Notes under the pieces: generated by a model
Told to the model about the DNA's origin: nothing
Seen by the model: the letters and a program-made list of their open reading frames with translations, nothing else
Database searches by the model: none
Translations under genes and position numbers: made by a program
NCBI GenBank assembly: GCA_041687755.1
Contig: JBDNJM010000188.1
Location: 1-14,773, forward strand
DNA from: JBDNJM01 sp041687755
Lineage (GTDB): Bacteria; Planctomycetota; UBA1135; GCA-002686595
Direction: 5' to 3'
DNA: 14,773 nt
Part shown: piece after piece, positions 1 to 6,836 of the stretch
Position numbering within the stretch: position 1 is the first letter of the stretch
Layout of the letters: every line of letters starts with the position of its first letter

Positions 1-333
1 ACGCGATTCGGCCGGTGGCCGTCGGGCGCAAGAATTGGCTCTTCGTCCAGAACGTCGATGGCGGCCGACGGCTGGCCACGCTGCAGAGTCTGCTCTTCAC
101 CGCGAAGGCCATCGGTATCAACCCCTCGGACTACCTGGCGGGCGTGCTGGTGCGGATCGCTCACGAGACTGACGTGAAGAAGCTCACCCCGCACGGCTGG
201 AAGGAGCACTTCCAGGCAGAGGTCGAGGAGCGACTGCGGGGCGCGGAGAAGCGTCTTCTCGGGGTCTAGGGCGCCGCCGGCGAGGTACAGGGCGGCGTCG
301 GCGATGTCCAGGTGGGCTTCAAGCGACGCTTAC
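1..333 (+). mobile_element. IS66-family insertion sequence, right-hand end (left part outside window)
   Basis: The segment holds the C-terminal part of an IS66-type transposase followed by about 60 bp of non-coding sequence ending in CGACGCTTAC (324-333). On the minus strand this reads GTAAGCGTCG, matching the GTAAGCG-type terminus known for IS66-family elements. From 334 the sequence changes to what reads as an interrupted host gene on the opposite strand, which supports placing the boundary at 333. IS66 elements usually make 8-bp target duplications, so GGCGCCAC (334-341) would be the expected right copy; the left copy lies outside the window. Terminus and target duplication are inferred from family knowledge, not shown by both ends. 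Confidence 0.78.
3..269 (+). CDS. IS66-family transposase, C-terminal fragment (5' end beyond window)
   Basis: The frame is open from the first bases of the window to a TAG at 267-269. It begins AIRPVAVGRKNWLF, the strongly conserved block of the IS66 DDE transposase C-terminal region, followed by QNVDGG, LATLQSLLFTAKAIGINPSDYLAGVL and a TPHGW segment in place of the usual ELTPW-type ending. A GTG at 15 could be read as a start, but the conserved AIRP residues upstream and the family length of roughly 500 residues show that this is the tail of a longer protein. The catalytic residues lie outside the window, so activity cannot be judged. The match is by recognised motif only. Confidence 0.85.
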   Translation, partial: AIRPVAVGRKNWLFVQNVDGGRRLATLQSLLFTAKAIGINPSDYLAGVLVRIAHETDVKKLTPHGWKEHFQAEVEERLRGAEKRLLGV

Positions 334-389
334 GGCGCCACGACACCGAGCGCTAGCAGGATTGAGACGGGAATGAGCTTGCGAGCCAT
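334..389 (-). pseudogene. 5' stub of an exported-protein gene cut by the IS66 insertion
   Basis: On the minus strand an ATG at 389 opens a frame reading MARKLIPVSILLALGVVAP, then a TAA (332-330) supplied by the IS66 terminus. The peptide has the form of a signal peptide: a basic n-region (RK), a hydrophobic core and an A-x-P stretch where cleavage would be expected. AGAAGG lies 8 bases before the ATG, one of the few good Shine-Dalgarno matches in this window. The host sequence runs to 334 and is then replaced by IS66 sequence, so the gene's body must lie to the left of the element, outside the window. Its function cannot be deduced. A chance short frame is possible, but the Shine-Dalgarno, signal-peptide shape and exact coincidence with the IS end argue for a real interrupted gene. 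Confidence 0.6.
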
Positions 390-582
390 GGACAGGACCT
401 TCTGCTCATGGCTACCTGCCCCTGCGTCGCCGGTTACGGACGAACCATCAGTGCCCCAGTGCTGGTCCTAGCTCCCCCCTTACCACGGGCGGCCGGCACC
501 TAGGACTCGGGCAGCATGCGGAATCCCATACGCCCGCGCGCTAGACTGGCGCGGCGGTTCCTCTTTCCGAGGCGCTGCGCCG
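390..582. other. Intergenic region between the interrupted gene and tRNA-Leu
   Basis: This stretch should contain the 5' leader and promoter of the interrupted minus-strand gene and the promoter of the plus-strand tRNA. A TAGACT hexamer at 542-547 could be a -10 box for the tRNA, but I see no matching -35. A short inverted repeat, GGTT-7-AACC, occurs at 433-447. No ORF with protein-like character is visible. Confidence 0.4.
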
Positions 583-667
583 GGGGCAGTGGCGAAATCG
601 GTAGACGCATCGGACTTAAAATCCGAAGGGCTCTAAGCCCGTGCGGGTTCGAGTCCCGCCTGCCCTA
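583..667 (+). tRNA. tRNA-Leu(UAA)
   Basis: A complete class II tRNA cloverleaf can be drawn. The acceptor stem is GGGGCAG (583-589) with CTGCCCT (660-666), closed by a G-U pair at position 1. The D-stem is GCG/CGC (592-594, 606-608). The anticodon stem is TCGGA/TCCGA (610-614, 622-626) with loop CTTAAAA, giving anticodon UAA. A long variable arm follows (627-642, stem GGGCT/AGCCC), and the T-stem is GCGGG/CCCGC with loop TTCGAGT (643-659). The discriminator is A667, as expected for leucine. CCA is not encoded. The tRNA reads UUA and UUG, codons that should be rare in this GC-rich genome. Confidence 0.97.
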
Positions 668-682
668 CTCCCTTCTGGCGAG

Positions 683-711
683 GTCGAGTCCCGCAGAATT
701 GCGGGATCGAC
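683..711 (+). terminator. Strong hairpin 16 bp downstream of tRNA-Leu, possible terminator
   Basis: The arms GTCGA (683-687) and TCGAC (707-711) enclose a second stem CCCGC (690-694) / GCGGG (701-705) with loop AGAATT. There is no T-tract after it, so it could be a factor-dependent stop or a processing signal rather than a classic intrinsic terminator. Confidence 0.4.
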
Positions 712-824
712 GCCCGGCCTCGCTGCCCGTTTGACTCGAAAGCCCAAGAGCGAGGCGCGTGGCTTTCACCTAAGACCGAACGCGCGCATCCCGCGCCGTT
801 CCCATCCGCGATGCCGCTCCTCGT

Positions 825-855
825 CCGGGACCTGCACGATCTGTCGTGCGCCCGG
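825..855 (-). terminator. Two-stage hairpin just past the gltA-linked small gene
   Basis: CCGGG (825-829) pairs with CCCGG (851-855), and inside it GCACGA (834-839) pairs with TCGTGC (844-849) around a TCTG loop. It begins 15 bases beyond the stop of the minus-strand small membrane protein. No U-tract follows in that direction. Its position between converging transcription units (tRNA from one side, gltA operon from the other) suits a terminator. Confidence 0.45.
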
Positions 856-869
856 CTCGAGCGACCTCG

Positions 870-1127
870 CTACTCCTCAGCTTCCAGCTGCTCCAGCGCC
901 GGCCCCGCGCCCTTGTAGTCCTCGAGGGCCAGGCGGTCCTTGGCGGCGGCCAGCATCCAGTACAGGGCGCCCGCCGAAGCCAGCAGAAGCAGGATCAAGA
1001 TCCCAAGCATCGCCGCGTTGCGGGCGGGGTTGCGCTCGGTCGGGGCGTTGCTGGGACGCGGCCCCGAACCCTTCTGCTGCTCGCCCTTCTGCTGCTCGCC
1101 CTTCTGCTGCTCGCCCGTCCGGCTCAC
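870..1127 (-). CDS. Small single-pass membrane protein coupled to citrate synthase, EQQKG repeats
   Basis: This 85-residue protein of unknown function starts at a GTG whose last two bases and the next A form the TGA stop of gltA (GTGA overlap), so translation is probably coupled. GAGG lies about 7 bases before the start, inside gltA. Residues 6-20 are three exact EQQKG repeats encoded by a perfect 15-bp triplication (1069-1113). Residues 21-38 are polar and Pro/Arg-rich. One transmembrane helix spans about 39-61 (core MLGILILLLLASAGALYWML). The C-terminal tail is acidic, ending LEQLEAEE. The basic N-terminus suggests that the N-side is cytoplasmic. I do not recognise a family. Its hydrophobic helix, charge pattern and coupling make a chance ORF unlikely. 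Confidence 0.7.
   Translation of the reverse strand: MSRTGEQQKGEQQKGEQQKGSGPRPSNAPTERNPARNAAMLGILILLLLASAGALYWMLAAAKDRLALEDYKGAGPALEQLEAEE
1069..1113 (-). repeat. Three perfect 15-bp tandem repeats encoding EQQKG
   Basis: The plus-strand unit CCCTTCTGCTGCTCG occurs three times without mismatch (1069-1083, 1084-1098, 1099-1113). The unit length keeps the reading frame, so copy number can vary without breaking the gene. The perfect identity suggests recent expansion by slippage. Confidence 0.95.
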
Positions 1128-2263
1128 CGGCGGTCCTCGATCCCCACGTAGTCGCGATCGCGCTCGCCGACGTAGATCTGACCGGGACGGAACAGCTTGT
1201 TGTCCTGCATCTGCTCGTGCAGGTGGGCCATCCAGCCCGCCGTGCGAGCGATCGCGAAGACCGGCGTGAACTGGTCGATCGGAATGCCGAGCTTCTGGTA
1301 GATGATCCCGCTGAAGAAGTCGACGTTCGGGTGGATGCCCCGGTCGCCCAACTTCTCCGCCACGACCTTCTCAAGTTCGAGCGCCACATCGTAGATCGGC
1401 GTGTTGCCGTGCTTTTCGAACAGCGGGCCGGAAAGCTCCTGCAGGGCGTAGCTGCGCGGGTCCTTCACTTTGTAGACCCTGTGGCCGAAGCCCATGATCT
1501 TGGACTTCGCGGCGATTTTCTCTTCGGCCCAGGCGCGCGCGGGCTCCTTGCCCCCGATGGCCTCAAGGGAGGCCAGGACACGCTCGTTGGCGCCGCCGTG
1601 CAGCGGCCCGTGCAGCGCGCCAATGGCGCCGGAGATCGAGTCGTAGGGCGAAGCGTTCGTGCCGTAGATGACCCGCGCCGCGAAGGTCGAAGCGTTCATC
1701 GTGTGGTCGGCGTGCAGCACCAGACCCACGTCGAGGATGTGCTCCTTTAGGTTGTCCGGCTTCTCGCCGGTCATCTGCCAGATGAAGTTGCCGGCCGTGT
1801 TCAGGCTGAGGTCCGGATCGAGCGGGTCCTTGCCGTTGCGGATGCGCTCGAGCGCCGCAACGATCGACGGAGTGACCGCGAGTAGGCGAACCCAGGCGCG
1901 CCGGAAGTCCTCCTCAGAGCCGAATTTCACCGGGGCATCAAACATCCCCAGGGCGGCGACCGCCGACTGCAGCGCGTGCATCGGGTGTCCCTCCGTGGGA
2001 AAGGCGCGCAGGATGTCTACGAGCCCGGCGGGCAGCTCTCGAGCCGCGGCCAGATCCTTGCGCAGGCCGACGAGTTCCGCCGCGGTCGGAAGTTCGCCGT
2101 GCATCAGCAGCCAGGCGGTCTCCTCGAAGTTCGAGCGCTCGGCGAGTTGCTCAATGCGGTAGCCGCGGTACTCGAGCACGCCGGCCTGGCCGTCGATGTA
2201 GCTGATCGCAGACTCGGCGGCGGGGATGCCGGCGAGGCCGGGGACGAGTTCGGGTCGATCCAC
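1124..2263 (-). CDS. gltA: Citrate synthase
   Basis: The 379-residue protein condenses acetyl-CoA and oxaloacetate to citrate, the entry step of the TCA cycle, in the cytoplasm. It shows the citrate synthase family blocks in order: SYIDGQAGVLEYRGY (21-35), the HADHTMNAST segment (184-193), GALHGPLHGGANERV with catalytic His222, GFGHRVYK with His261, HPNVDFFSG with Asp315, and the C-terminal FTPVFAIARTAGWMAHLHEQ block. The length fits the short type I form of about 370-380 residues. The start is a GTG at 2263; an in-frame TAG stands only four codons upstream, so no earlier start is possible. No Shine-Dalgarno precedes it. A 2-methylcitrate synthase (PrpC) is the main alternative because the families are close, but no prp genes are adjacent. 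A small membrane-protein gene overlaps its stop. Confidence 0.95.
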   Translation of the reverse strand: MDRPELVPGLAGIPAAESAISYIDGQAGVLEYRGYRIEQLAERSNFEETAWLLMHGELPTAAELVGLRKDLAAARELPAGLVDILRAFPTEGHPMHALQSAVAALGMFDAPVKFGSEEDFRRAWVRLLAVTPSIVAALERIRNGKDPLDPDLSLNTAGNFIWQMTGEKPDNLKEHILDVGLVLHADHTMNASTFAARVIYGTNASPYDSISGAIGALHGPLHGGANERVLASLEAIGGKEPARAWAEEKIAAKSKIMGFGHRVYKVKDPRSYALQELSGPLFEKHGNTPIYDVALELEKVVAEKLGDRGIHPNVDFFSGIIYQKLGIPIDQFTPVFAIARTAGWMAHLHEQMQDNKLFRPGQIYVGERDRDYVGIEDRR

Positions 2264-2368
2264 GTGTGGAGGGCGCTAGGTGGGGCCCGCGGAGGCGGGC
2301 GGGCAAGCTCGGAAGGAAGAAGAGGGGCGTGCCTCGTCCCCTCACAATCGGCTGGCGAGGGGCTGGCG

Positions 2369-2401
2369 CTGCTCGAGCAGGGACTTGAGCCCGACGGGCT
2401 C
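2369..2401 (-). promoter_or_regulatory. Two adjacent palindromes in the gltA leader
   Basis: CTGCTCGAGCAG (2369-2380) is a perfect 12-bp palindrome. Six bases further, GAGCCC-GAC-GGGCTC (2387-2401) is a perfect hairpin with a 3-base loop. Both lie between the candidate gltA promoter and its start codon. They could be an operator plus a leader hairpin; no regulator can be named. Confidence 0.35.
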
Positions 2402-2418
2402 CACTCTCTGGCTCATTG

Positions 2419-2446
2419 ACCATAGAACCCTAGGACTCAGGGGCAA
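2419..2446 (-). promoter_or_regulatory. Candidate sigma70-type promoter for gltA
   Basis: Read on the minus strand, TTGCCC (2446-2441) and TATGGT (2424-2419) are separated by 16 bases. Both resemble -35 and -10 hexamers. The predicted transcript start would leave a leader of about 150 bases before the gltA GTG. This is a pattern match only. Confidence 0.3.
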
Positions 2447-2562
2447 GCCCGCGGGTCTGGAATTAGGGCCGGGACAGCCCCGCTGCGGAGCTCGAGGGCG
2501 AATCGGATCCGGGCGAACCAGGGTTCGGCGCGGGTGCTGCCGGGGCAGGGCGCCCGGCGCCA

Positions 2563-2629
2563 CGCCCCGCGACCCGGTCTCAACCTGTGCCGGAGGTGCC
2601 GACAAGGCCCCCCCCGAGGTCGCGGGGCG
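2563..2629 (-). terminator. 12-bp inverted repeat just after pepA, likely terminator
   Basis: CGCCCCGCGACC (2563-2574) and GGTCGCGGGGCG (2618-2629) are exact inverted copies separated by 43 bases. The repeat starts 11 bases past the pepA stop codon. There is no U-run after the distal arm, so it may act as a factor-assisted terminator or as an RNA 3' end stabiliser. Confidence 0.5.
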
Positions 2630-2639
2630 CTTGCTTGGA

Positions 2640-4112
2640 TTAGAGCTGCTGCAGGTACTCCATCAGGAGCCGCACGCCGACGCCCGTGCCCAGGGCCCCA
2701 CCGGCGTAGTCCCGGTCCATGCCGCCCCAGGCGCTGCCGGCGATGTCCAGGTGACACCACTCGTGCTCCCCGATGAAATTGGCGAGGAACGCCGCCCCCG
2801 TAGTGGAGCCGGCCCCCTGCCCAGGAGTGTTGATGTTGCGCAGGTCGGCGATCCGACTCTTCATCTGGTCCCGGTGCAGGTCCAGCATCGGCAGCGGCCA
2901 GACGAGTTCACCCGTCGCCTCGCCCGCGCGGGTGAGGCGCTCGCTCAGCTCCGGCGTGCTCGGGAACATCCCGCTGAGCTCATGGCCCAAGGCGACAACT
3001 ACCGCACCCGTCAGGGTGGCCAGGTCGATCACGGTGTCCGGCTTGACCTTGGTCGCCGTGTAGCACAGCGCGTCCGCCAGGATCAGCCGGCCTTCCGCGT
3101 CCGTGTTGAGCACCTCGATCGTCTTGCCGTTCATCGCGGTGTGCACGTCGCCGGGCTTGGTCGCGAGGCCGTCGGGCATGTTCTCGGAGGCTGGGACGAT
3201 GCCGTGCACCTCATGCTTGCAGCCGAGGCTAGCCAGAGCGTGGAACACGCCGAGCACCGCCGCGCCACCGGACATATCGTACTTCATCTCGTCCATCTTC
3301 GCGGACGGCTTCAGGCTGATGCCGCCGGCGTCGAACGTCAGGCCCTTGCCGACGAACGCGATCTTCTTGGCGCCGCGGCCCTTGGTCTTGGGCTTGTAGG
3401 TCAGGTGGATCAGCTTCGCGGGCTGGCGCGAACCCGCGGAAACGCCCAGCAGCGCGCCCATGCCGAGCTTCTTCATCGCGGCCTCGTCGAGGACCTTCGC
3501 GGTGAGTTGGGCGTTGCCCGTCGTGAGCTTCCGAGCGCGGGCCGCCATTTCGGTCGGCGTCACGATGTTGCCGGGAGCGTTCTGCAGGTCTCGCGTGAAG
3601 TTCGCGGCCGCTCCGAGGCCCTCGCCGCGCAAGACGCCCTTCTTGAAGGTCGCGCCAGCGCCGACGAACATGACGCGCGCCAGCTTGGACTTCTTCGACT
3701 TGGACTTGCACTCCACGTAGCGGTAGCTGCCCATCACCAAGCCCTCGGCCAGGGCCTGACCGACGCTGTCGGCGCCGCAGCCGGCTTCGTCGTTCTCCCC
3801 CGAAACCCACACGGTCGCGCTCGCCATGCCGAGGGCCTCCGCGCGCTTGCCGGCGAGCGCGCCGGCCCGTCGCAGGTGCTCCCAGTTGCACTCCTTGCGC
3901 TTGCCCAGGCCGATCAGCAGCACGCGCTCCGCGCTGCCGTCAATCGGATCCGCGAGCCGCGTCTGGCGGAACTTGCCGGTGAAGTCTGCGGTGGCCGAAG
4001 CCGGCAGGGAGACGCCGGTGGGCAGCACGGGCGCTTCGCCCTCGCAGGCCAGCAGCACCAGCAGCGGGGTTGTGTCGAGCTTGGCCTTGCGGTCCTTGAT
4101 TTGGAGTTTCAT
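2640..4112 (-). CDS. pepA: Leucyl aminopeptidase (M17, cytosol aminopeptidase)
   Basis: The 490-residue enzyme removes N-terminal amino acids from peptides and works as a two-metal hydrolase, normally a cytoplasmic hexamer. Residues 1 to about 170 match the variable M17 N-domain; the catalytic domain follows. The two-metal site is complete: Lys256 and Asp261 in FVGKGLTFDAGG, Asp279 in MKYDMSGG, and Asp338 and Glu340 in the NTDAEGRL signature. Catalytic Lys268 (ISLKP) and Arg342 are also present. I chose the ATG at 4112 (MKLQIKDRK) because the frame upstream is Pro/Ser-rich and unlike the family; no Shine-Dalgarno decides the start. A 157-bp gap separates it from the ETF-QO gene upstream. Some family members also bind DNA (E. 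coli PepA), which cannot be judged here. Confidence 0.95.
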   Translation of the reverse strand: MKLQIKDRKAKLDTTPLLVLLACEGEAPVLPTGVSLPASATADFTGKFRQTRLADPIDGSAERVLLIGLGKRKECNWEHLRRAGALAGKRAEALGMASATVWVSGENDEAGCGADSVGQALAEGLVMGSYRYVECKSKSKKSKLARVMFVGAGATFKKGVLRGEGLGAAANFTRDLQNAPGNIVTPTEMAARARKLTTGNAQLTAKVLDEAAMKKLGMGALLGVSAGSRQPAKLIHLTYKPKTKGRGAKKIAFVGKGLTFDAGGISLKPSAKMDEMKYDMSGGAAVLGVFHALASLGCKHEVHGIVPASENMPDGLATKPGDVHTAMNGKTIEVLNTDAEGRLILADALCYTATKVKPDTVIDLATLTGAVVVALGHELSGMFPSTPELSERLTRAGEATGELVWPLPMLDLHRDQMKSRIADLRNINTPGQGAGSTTGAAFLANFIGEHEWCHLDIAGSAWGGMDRDYAGGALGTGVGVRLLMEYLQQL

Positions 4113-4197
4113 CGGGAAGCTTTTGGGGGGGATTGGATGGGGAGTGTTCGGGGCCGAGCACGATGGCGCCGGCTGGTTTGCGTCCGGGGTCGAACTC

Positions 4198-4214
4198 CGA
4201 ACCCCGAGGGTTCG
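4198..4214 (-). terminator. 7-bp hairpin between the ETF-QO gene and pepA
   Basis: CGAACCC (4198-4204) and GGGTTCG (4208-4214) form a perfect stem around a CGA loop, 56 bases after the ETF-QO stop. No T-tract follows. It could end ETF-QO transcription or lie in the pepA leader. Confidence 0.35.
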
Positions 4215-4269
4215 CAAACTCGACGCCGGGATGGCGGGCGACGGGAGCGCCACGTCGGCGAGCGCCGGC

Positions 4270-5997
4270 CTACATGTCGATGTACTTGGGACCGCCTCCG
4301 CCTTCGGGCACGGTCCACTCGATCACCTGATAGGGATCTGCCACGTCGCACGTCTTGCAGTGCACGCAGTTCGAGAAGTTGATCGTGACGCCCTTCGGCT
4401 CGGCCTCTTCAGGCCATTCGTAGACCGCGGCTGGACAGAAGTGCTGGCAGGGATTGCCGTACTCCTCCGTGCAGCGCTCGACGCAGATCGAGGGGTCCGT
4501 GATCACCAGATGCGCCGGCTGGTCCTCCTCGTGGATGGCCCCGGAGTGGTAGACGTCCGTCAGCTTGTCGAGCGACAGGCCGTCGTCGAACGTCGGCTTG
4601 CCGAGCTTGGCGCGGTCCTTGCGCTCCGTGTACTCGTAGTCCGCGTGGACTTCGCGGCGCGCGAACAGGCCCCGGCCGCCGGTGACCATCTGAAGCCCCG
4701 CATCGATCGAGCCGCGCACCATGCCGCCGGCGAAGGCCTGGCGGAAGTTGCGCACTCTGTAGAGCTCCGTCTTGGCCCAGGAGGCCTCGAACAGCTCCGT
4801 GTACTTGGCCAACTTCGCCGCGCTCGTGTCGTCCGCCGCACAGGCCTCCGCGATCGCTTCGGCCGCCAGCATCCCGGACTTCATCGCAAGGTGAATGCCC
4901 TTGAGCCGCGCCATGTCCACGAAGCCCGCCGAGTCCCCAACGATGCAGAAACCGTCGCCCTGCAAGCGCGGCATAGAGAAGTACCCACCGCCGGGGATCG
5001 TCTTCGCGCCGTAGCGCACGAGCCTGCCGTCCTTGAGCAGCGCCTGCATGACCGGATGCTGCTTCCACTCGACGAACATCGCGTGGGGATCCAGATTTGG
5101 ATCCTTGTGGTCGAGCCCGACGACGTACCCGATGGAAACCCGGTTGTCTTTCTGGCCGTAGATCCAACCGCCGCCGTATCCGCTCATTCCCAACGGCTGG
5201 CCGGCTGTGTGAATGACGCTGCCGAGCAGCGCCTTGCCGCGCTCCTCCGGAAGCTCCCAGATCTCCTTGATGCCTGTTTCGTAGATCTGCGGGTTCTTGC
5301 CCTCGTCGAGCCCCAACTTCGCCACGACGCCTTTCACGAGGTGCCCGCGCGCGCCCTCGGAGAGCACCGTGACCTTGGCCTTGACGTTCATCCCGGGCTC
5401 GAAGGAGCCCTTGGTTTGACCGTCCTTGTCGATCCCGGAGTCGCGCGTCTGCACGCCGACCACTCGGTCTCCGTCCCACAGCACCTTCGCCGCGGCGAAG
5501 CCCGGGTACACGTCGACGCCCAGCTCTTCGGCCTGATCCTTCAGCCAGCGCACGACGTGGTGCAAGCTGACAATGTGGTTGCCGTGGTTCTTGAACTGCG
5601 GCGGCACGAACGGCCCCTTCGCGCGGATCTTCTTGCCGCTCTTCAGCAGCACGTCCACGCAGTCGAAGGTCACCTCGGCCTCGGTCGGACAGCCCTGCTC
5701 GCGCCAGTCCGCGCCGAACAGTTCCACCATCGCCCGCGGGTTCATCACTGCGCCAGAGAGCGTGTGGTAGCCGATGTCCTCGGCCTTCTCGAGCACCAGG
5801 ATCGCCAGCTCCTGGCCCTGCTCCTTGGCCAGCCGCGCCAGCCGGATCGCGCAGGAAAGCGAGGCCGCTCCCGCGCCGACCAAGAGGACGTCGACCACGA
5901 GCTCTTCGCGCTCCACACCGTCCTGGTTCAGGTCCACTTGCCCCCAGTCGGGGCTCTTGGGCGTGCGGATCGGGCTGTTGTTCGTCGTGCTGATCAT
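4270..5997 (-). CDS. Electron transfer flavoprotein-ubiquinone oxidoreductase (ETF-QO)
   Basis: The 575-residue protein passes electrons from reduced ETF (from fatty-acid and amino-acid dehydrogenases) to the membrane quinone pool, using FAD and one 4Fe-4S cluster. The N-terminal Rossmann motif is VGAGAASLSCAIRLA (40-54). The middle part carries family segments HTLSGAVMNPRA (78-89), MSGYGGGWIYG (271-281) and VGDSAGFVDMARLKGIH (353-369). The C-terminal ferredoxin-like domain supplies the cluster ligands Cys521 (HFCPAAVYEW) and Cys544, Cys547, Cys550 (CVHCKTC), spaced like the mammalian ETFDH ligands. The start ATG at 5997 gives the usual length; the frame stays open another 188 codons upstream, but that part is Arg/Ala/Gly-rich and unlike the family. 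No etfA or etfB genes are in the window. FixC-type proteins are related but shorter and lack this complete fusion. Confidence 0.95.
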   Translation of the reverse strand: MISTTNNSPIRTPKSPDWGQVDLNQDGVEREELVVDVLLVGAGAASLSCAIRLARLAKEQGQELAILVLEKAEDIGYHTLSGAVMNPRAMVELFGADWREQGCPTEAEVTFDCVDVLLKSGKKIRAKGPFVPPQFKNHGNHIVSLHHVVRWLKDQAEELGVDVYPGFAAAKVLWDGDRVVGVQTRDSGIDKDGQTKGSFEPGMNVKAKVTVLSEGARGHLVKGVVAKLGLDEGKNPQIYETGIKEIWELPEERGKALLGSVIHTAGQPLGMSGYGGGWIYGQKDNRVSIGYVVGLDHKDPNLDPHAMFVEWKQHPVMQALLKDGRLVRYGAKTIPGGGYFSMPRLQGDGFCIVGDSAGFVDMARLKGIHLAMKSGMLAAEAIAEACAADDTSAAKLAKYTELFEASWAKTELYRVRNFRQAFAGGMVRGSIDAGLQMVTGGRGLFARREVHADYEYTERKDRAKLGKPTFDDGLSLDKLTDVYHSGAIHEEDQPAHLVITDPSICVERCTEEYGNPCQHFCPAAVYEWPEEAEPKGVTINFSNCVHCKTCDVADPYQVIEWTVPEGGGGPKYIDM

Positions 5998-6329
5998 GGC
6001 TTCGCTGGGGTCTCCGCCCGTTCTCCTGGGCCGCACCAGGCCCGGATCGGGGCCGATGCTCGGGAGCGCTGGCGGGATGGGCGGAGAACAGGCTAACCGT
6101 TCGGAGCAGCGCTTTGGAGCCCCCAGAGCCCGGTCATGCCCCTGGGGGGTCCTGAGGTTCGCACGTTCCGGCGCGCCTCGGGCCAGCCGCGCCGCCCCCG
6201 AAGCGCTTCGCCCGCCTCGGGAGCAGGCCAACAGCCGGGCGAGATCCGCGAACCCCAGTCCGCCCCGCGAACCGGACATCGCCCCCGACTTCCCGCACGG
6301 CACGGCTAGCCGCCCCCGCGAACCCCGTG
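5998..6329. other. Gene-free region between moaE and the ETF-QO gene
   Basis: No gene is seen. The region is GC-rich. It carries one copy (6104-6126) of a short motif of the form GCAGCG-CTTTGGAGCCCC that recurs upstream of moaD. A CGGCTAGCCG palindrome (6303-6312) lies near the moaE stop, and GCACGG (6300-6305) pairs with CCGTGC (6325-6330), the latter overlapping the moaE stop codon; this may be a terminator. It must also contain the ETF-QO promoter, which I cannot identify. Confidence 0.5.
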
Positions 6330-6836
6330 CTAGGAGCGGTCGCCGATCCAGTGATGCCCGTCGCCGTAGACCTCTTTCTTCCACACCGGCAGCCGCGCCT
6401 TCAGCTCGTCGATGAGGAAGCGGCAGGCCCGGAAGGCGACTTCGCGGTGCGGACTGGCCGCCGCGACCAGCACCGAGACCGCGCCCACTCCGACCGTGCC
6501 CGTGCGATGCACGACGAGCATCCGCAGGCGCCGCTCGCCCGCCGGCGGGGCTTCGTCCCAATCGCGCGAGCCCGGCCCGAAGGCGGTCCGGCAGTCCCCA
6601 AAAATGCGCTCCATCTCGGGCCCCGCCATCGCCTCGAAAGCCTCGTAGTCGAGGCTGCGGACGTCCTCGCCCCGGTTCGTAGCGCGAGTCGTTCCGAGAA
6701 ACAGCGCGTTGCCGCCGCAGGAGTCGTGCCCGACCTGAGCGAGGCAGGCCGCCACGTCGATCTCATCGGCGGCCAGCCTAAACACGCCGTGCTCGAGGTC
6801 CCCGCCGTCCAGGTCTTGAGTGTGCCCCTTAACCAC
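6330..6836 (-). CDS. moaE: Molybdopterin synthase catalytic subunit MoaE
   Basis: MoaE joins with thiocarboxylated MoaD to insert the dithiolene sulfurs into cyclic pyranopterin monophosphate, giving molybdopterin, in the cytoplasm. The sequence has the MoaE pattern: FRLAADEIDVAACLAQVG, then ALFLGTTRATNRGEDVRSLDYEAFEAMA, VVHRTGTVGVGAVSVLVAAASPHREVAF, and the lysine-rich active-site region ELKARLPVWKKEVYGDGHHW. The start is uncertain. The GTG at 6836 overlaps the moaD stop (GTGGTTAA) and gives 168 residues; the GTG at 6785 gives 151 and fits the family length of about 150 better. A much longer open frame upstream overlaps moaD and is not credible. Neither start has a Shine-Dalgarno, so coupling to moaD is likely. 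Confidence 0.92.
   Translation of the reverse strand: MVKGHTQDLDGGDLEHGVFRLAADEIDVAACLAQVGHDSCGGNALFLGTTRATNRGEDVRSLDYEAFEAMAGPEMERIFGDCRTAFGPGSRDWDEAPPAGERRLRMLVVHRTGTVGVGAVSVLVAAASPHREVAFRACRFLIDELKARLPVWKKEVYGDGHHWIGDRS

Larger units (their letters stand above)
2264..2639. other. Gene-free region between pepA and gltA
   Basis: No coding region with protein-like character is seen. The region holds a large inverted repeat next to the pepA stop, a candidate gltA promoter, and two palindromes between that promoter and the gltA start. Open frames on both strands here are GC-driven. Confidence 0.6.

Noticed and set aside
410..480. Minus-strand leader with GACGCA and GGTAGCC segments resembling parts of a cyclic di-GMP-I riboswitch
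   Set aside because: The second helix that should lie between these segments is absent; only about six bases separate them, so the fold cannot form.
641..1750. Long plus-strand open frame opposite gltA and the tRNA
   Set aside because: It overlaps the tRNA and lies antisense to a clear citrate synthase; composition is Arg/Pro/Ala-rich, a GC-bias shadow.
2280..6096. Two long plus-strand frames (2280-4382, 3826-6096) opposite pepA and the ETF-QO gene
   Set aside because: They are antisense to well-supported enzymes with complete active-site motifs and show no family features.
5998..6561. 188-codon N-terminal extension of the ETF-QO gene
   Set aside because: The sequence is Arg/Gly/Ala-rich, overlaps moaE antiphase, and the Rossmann motif sits at the normal distance from the ATG at 5997.
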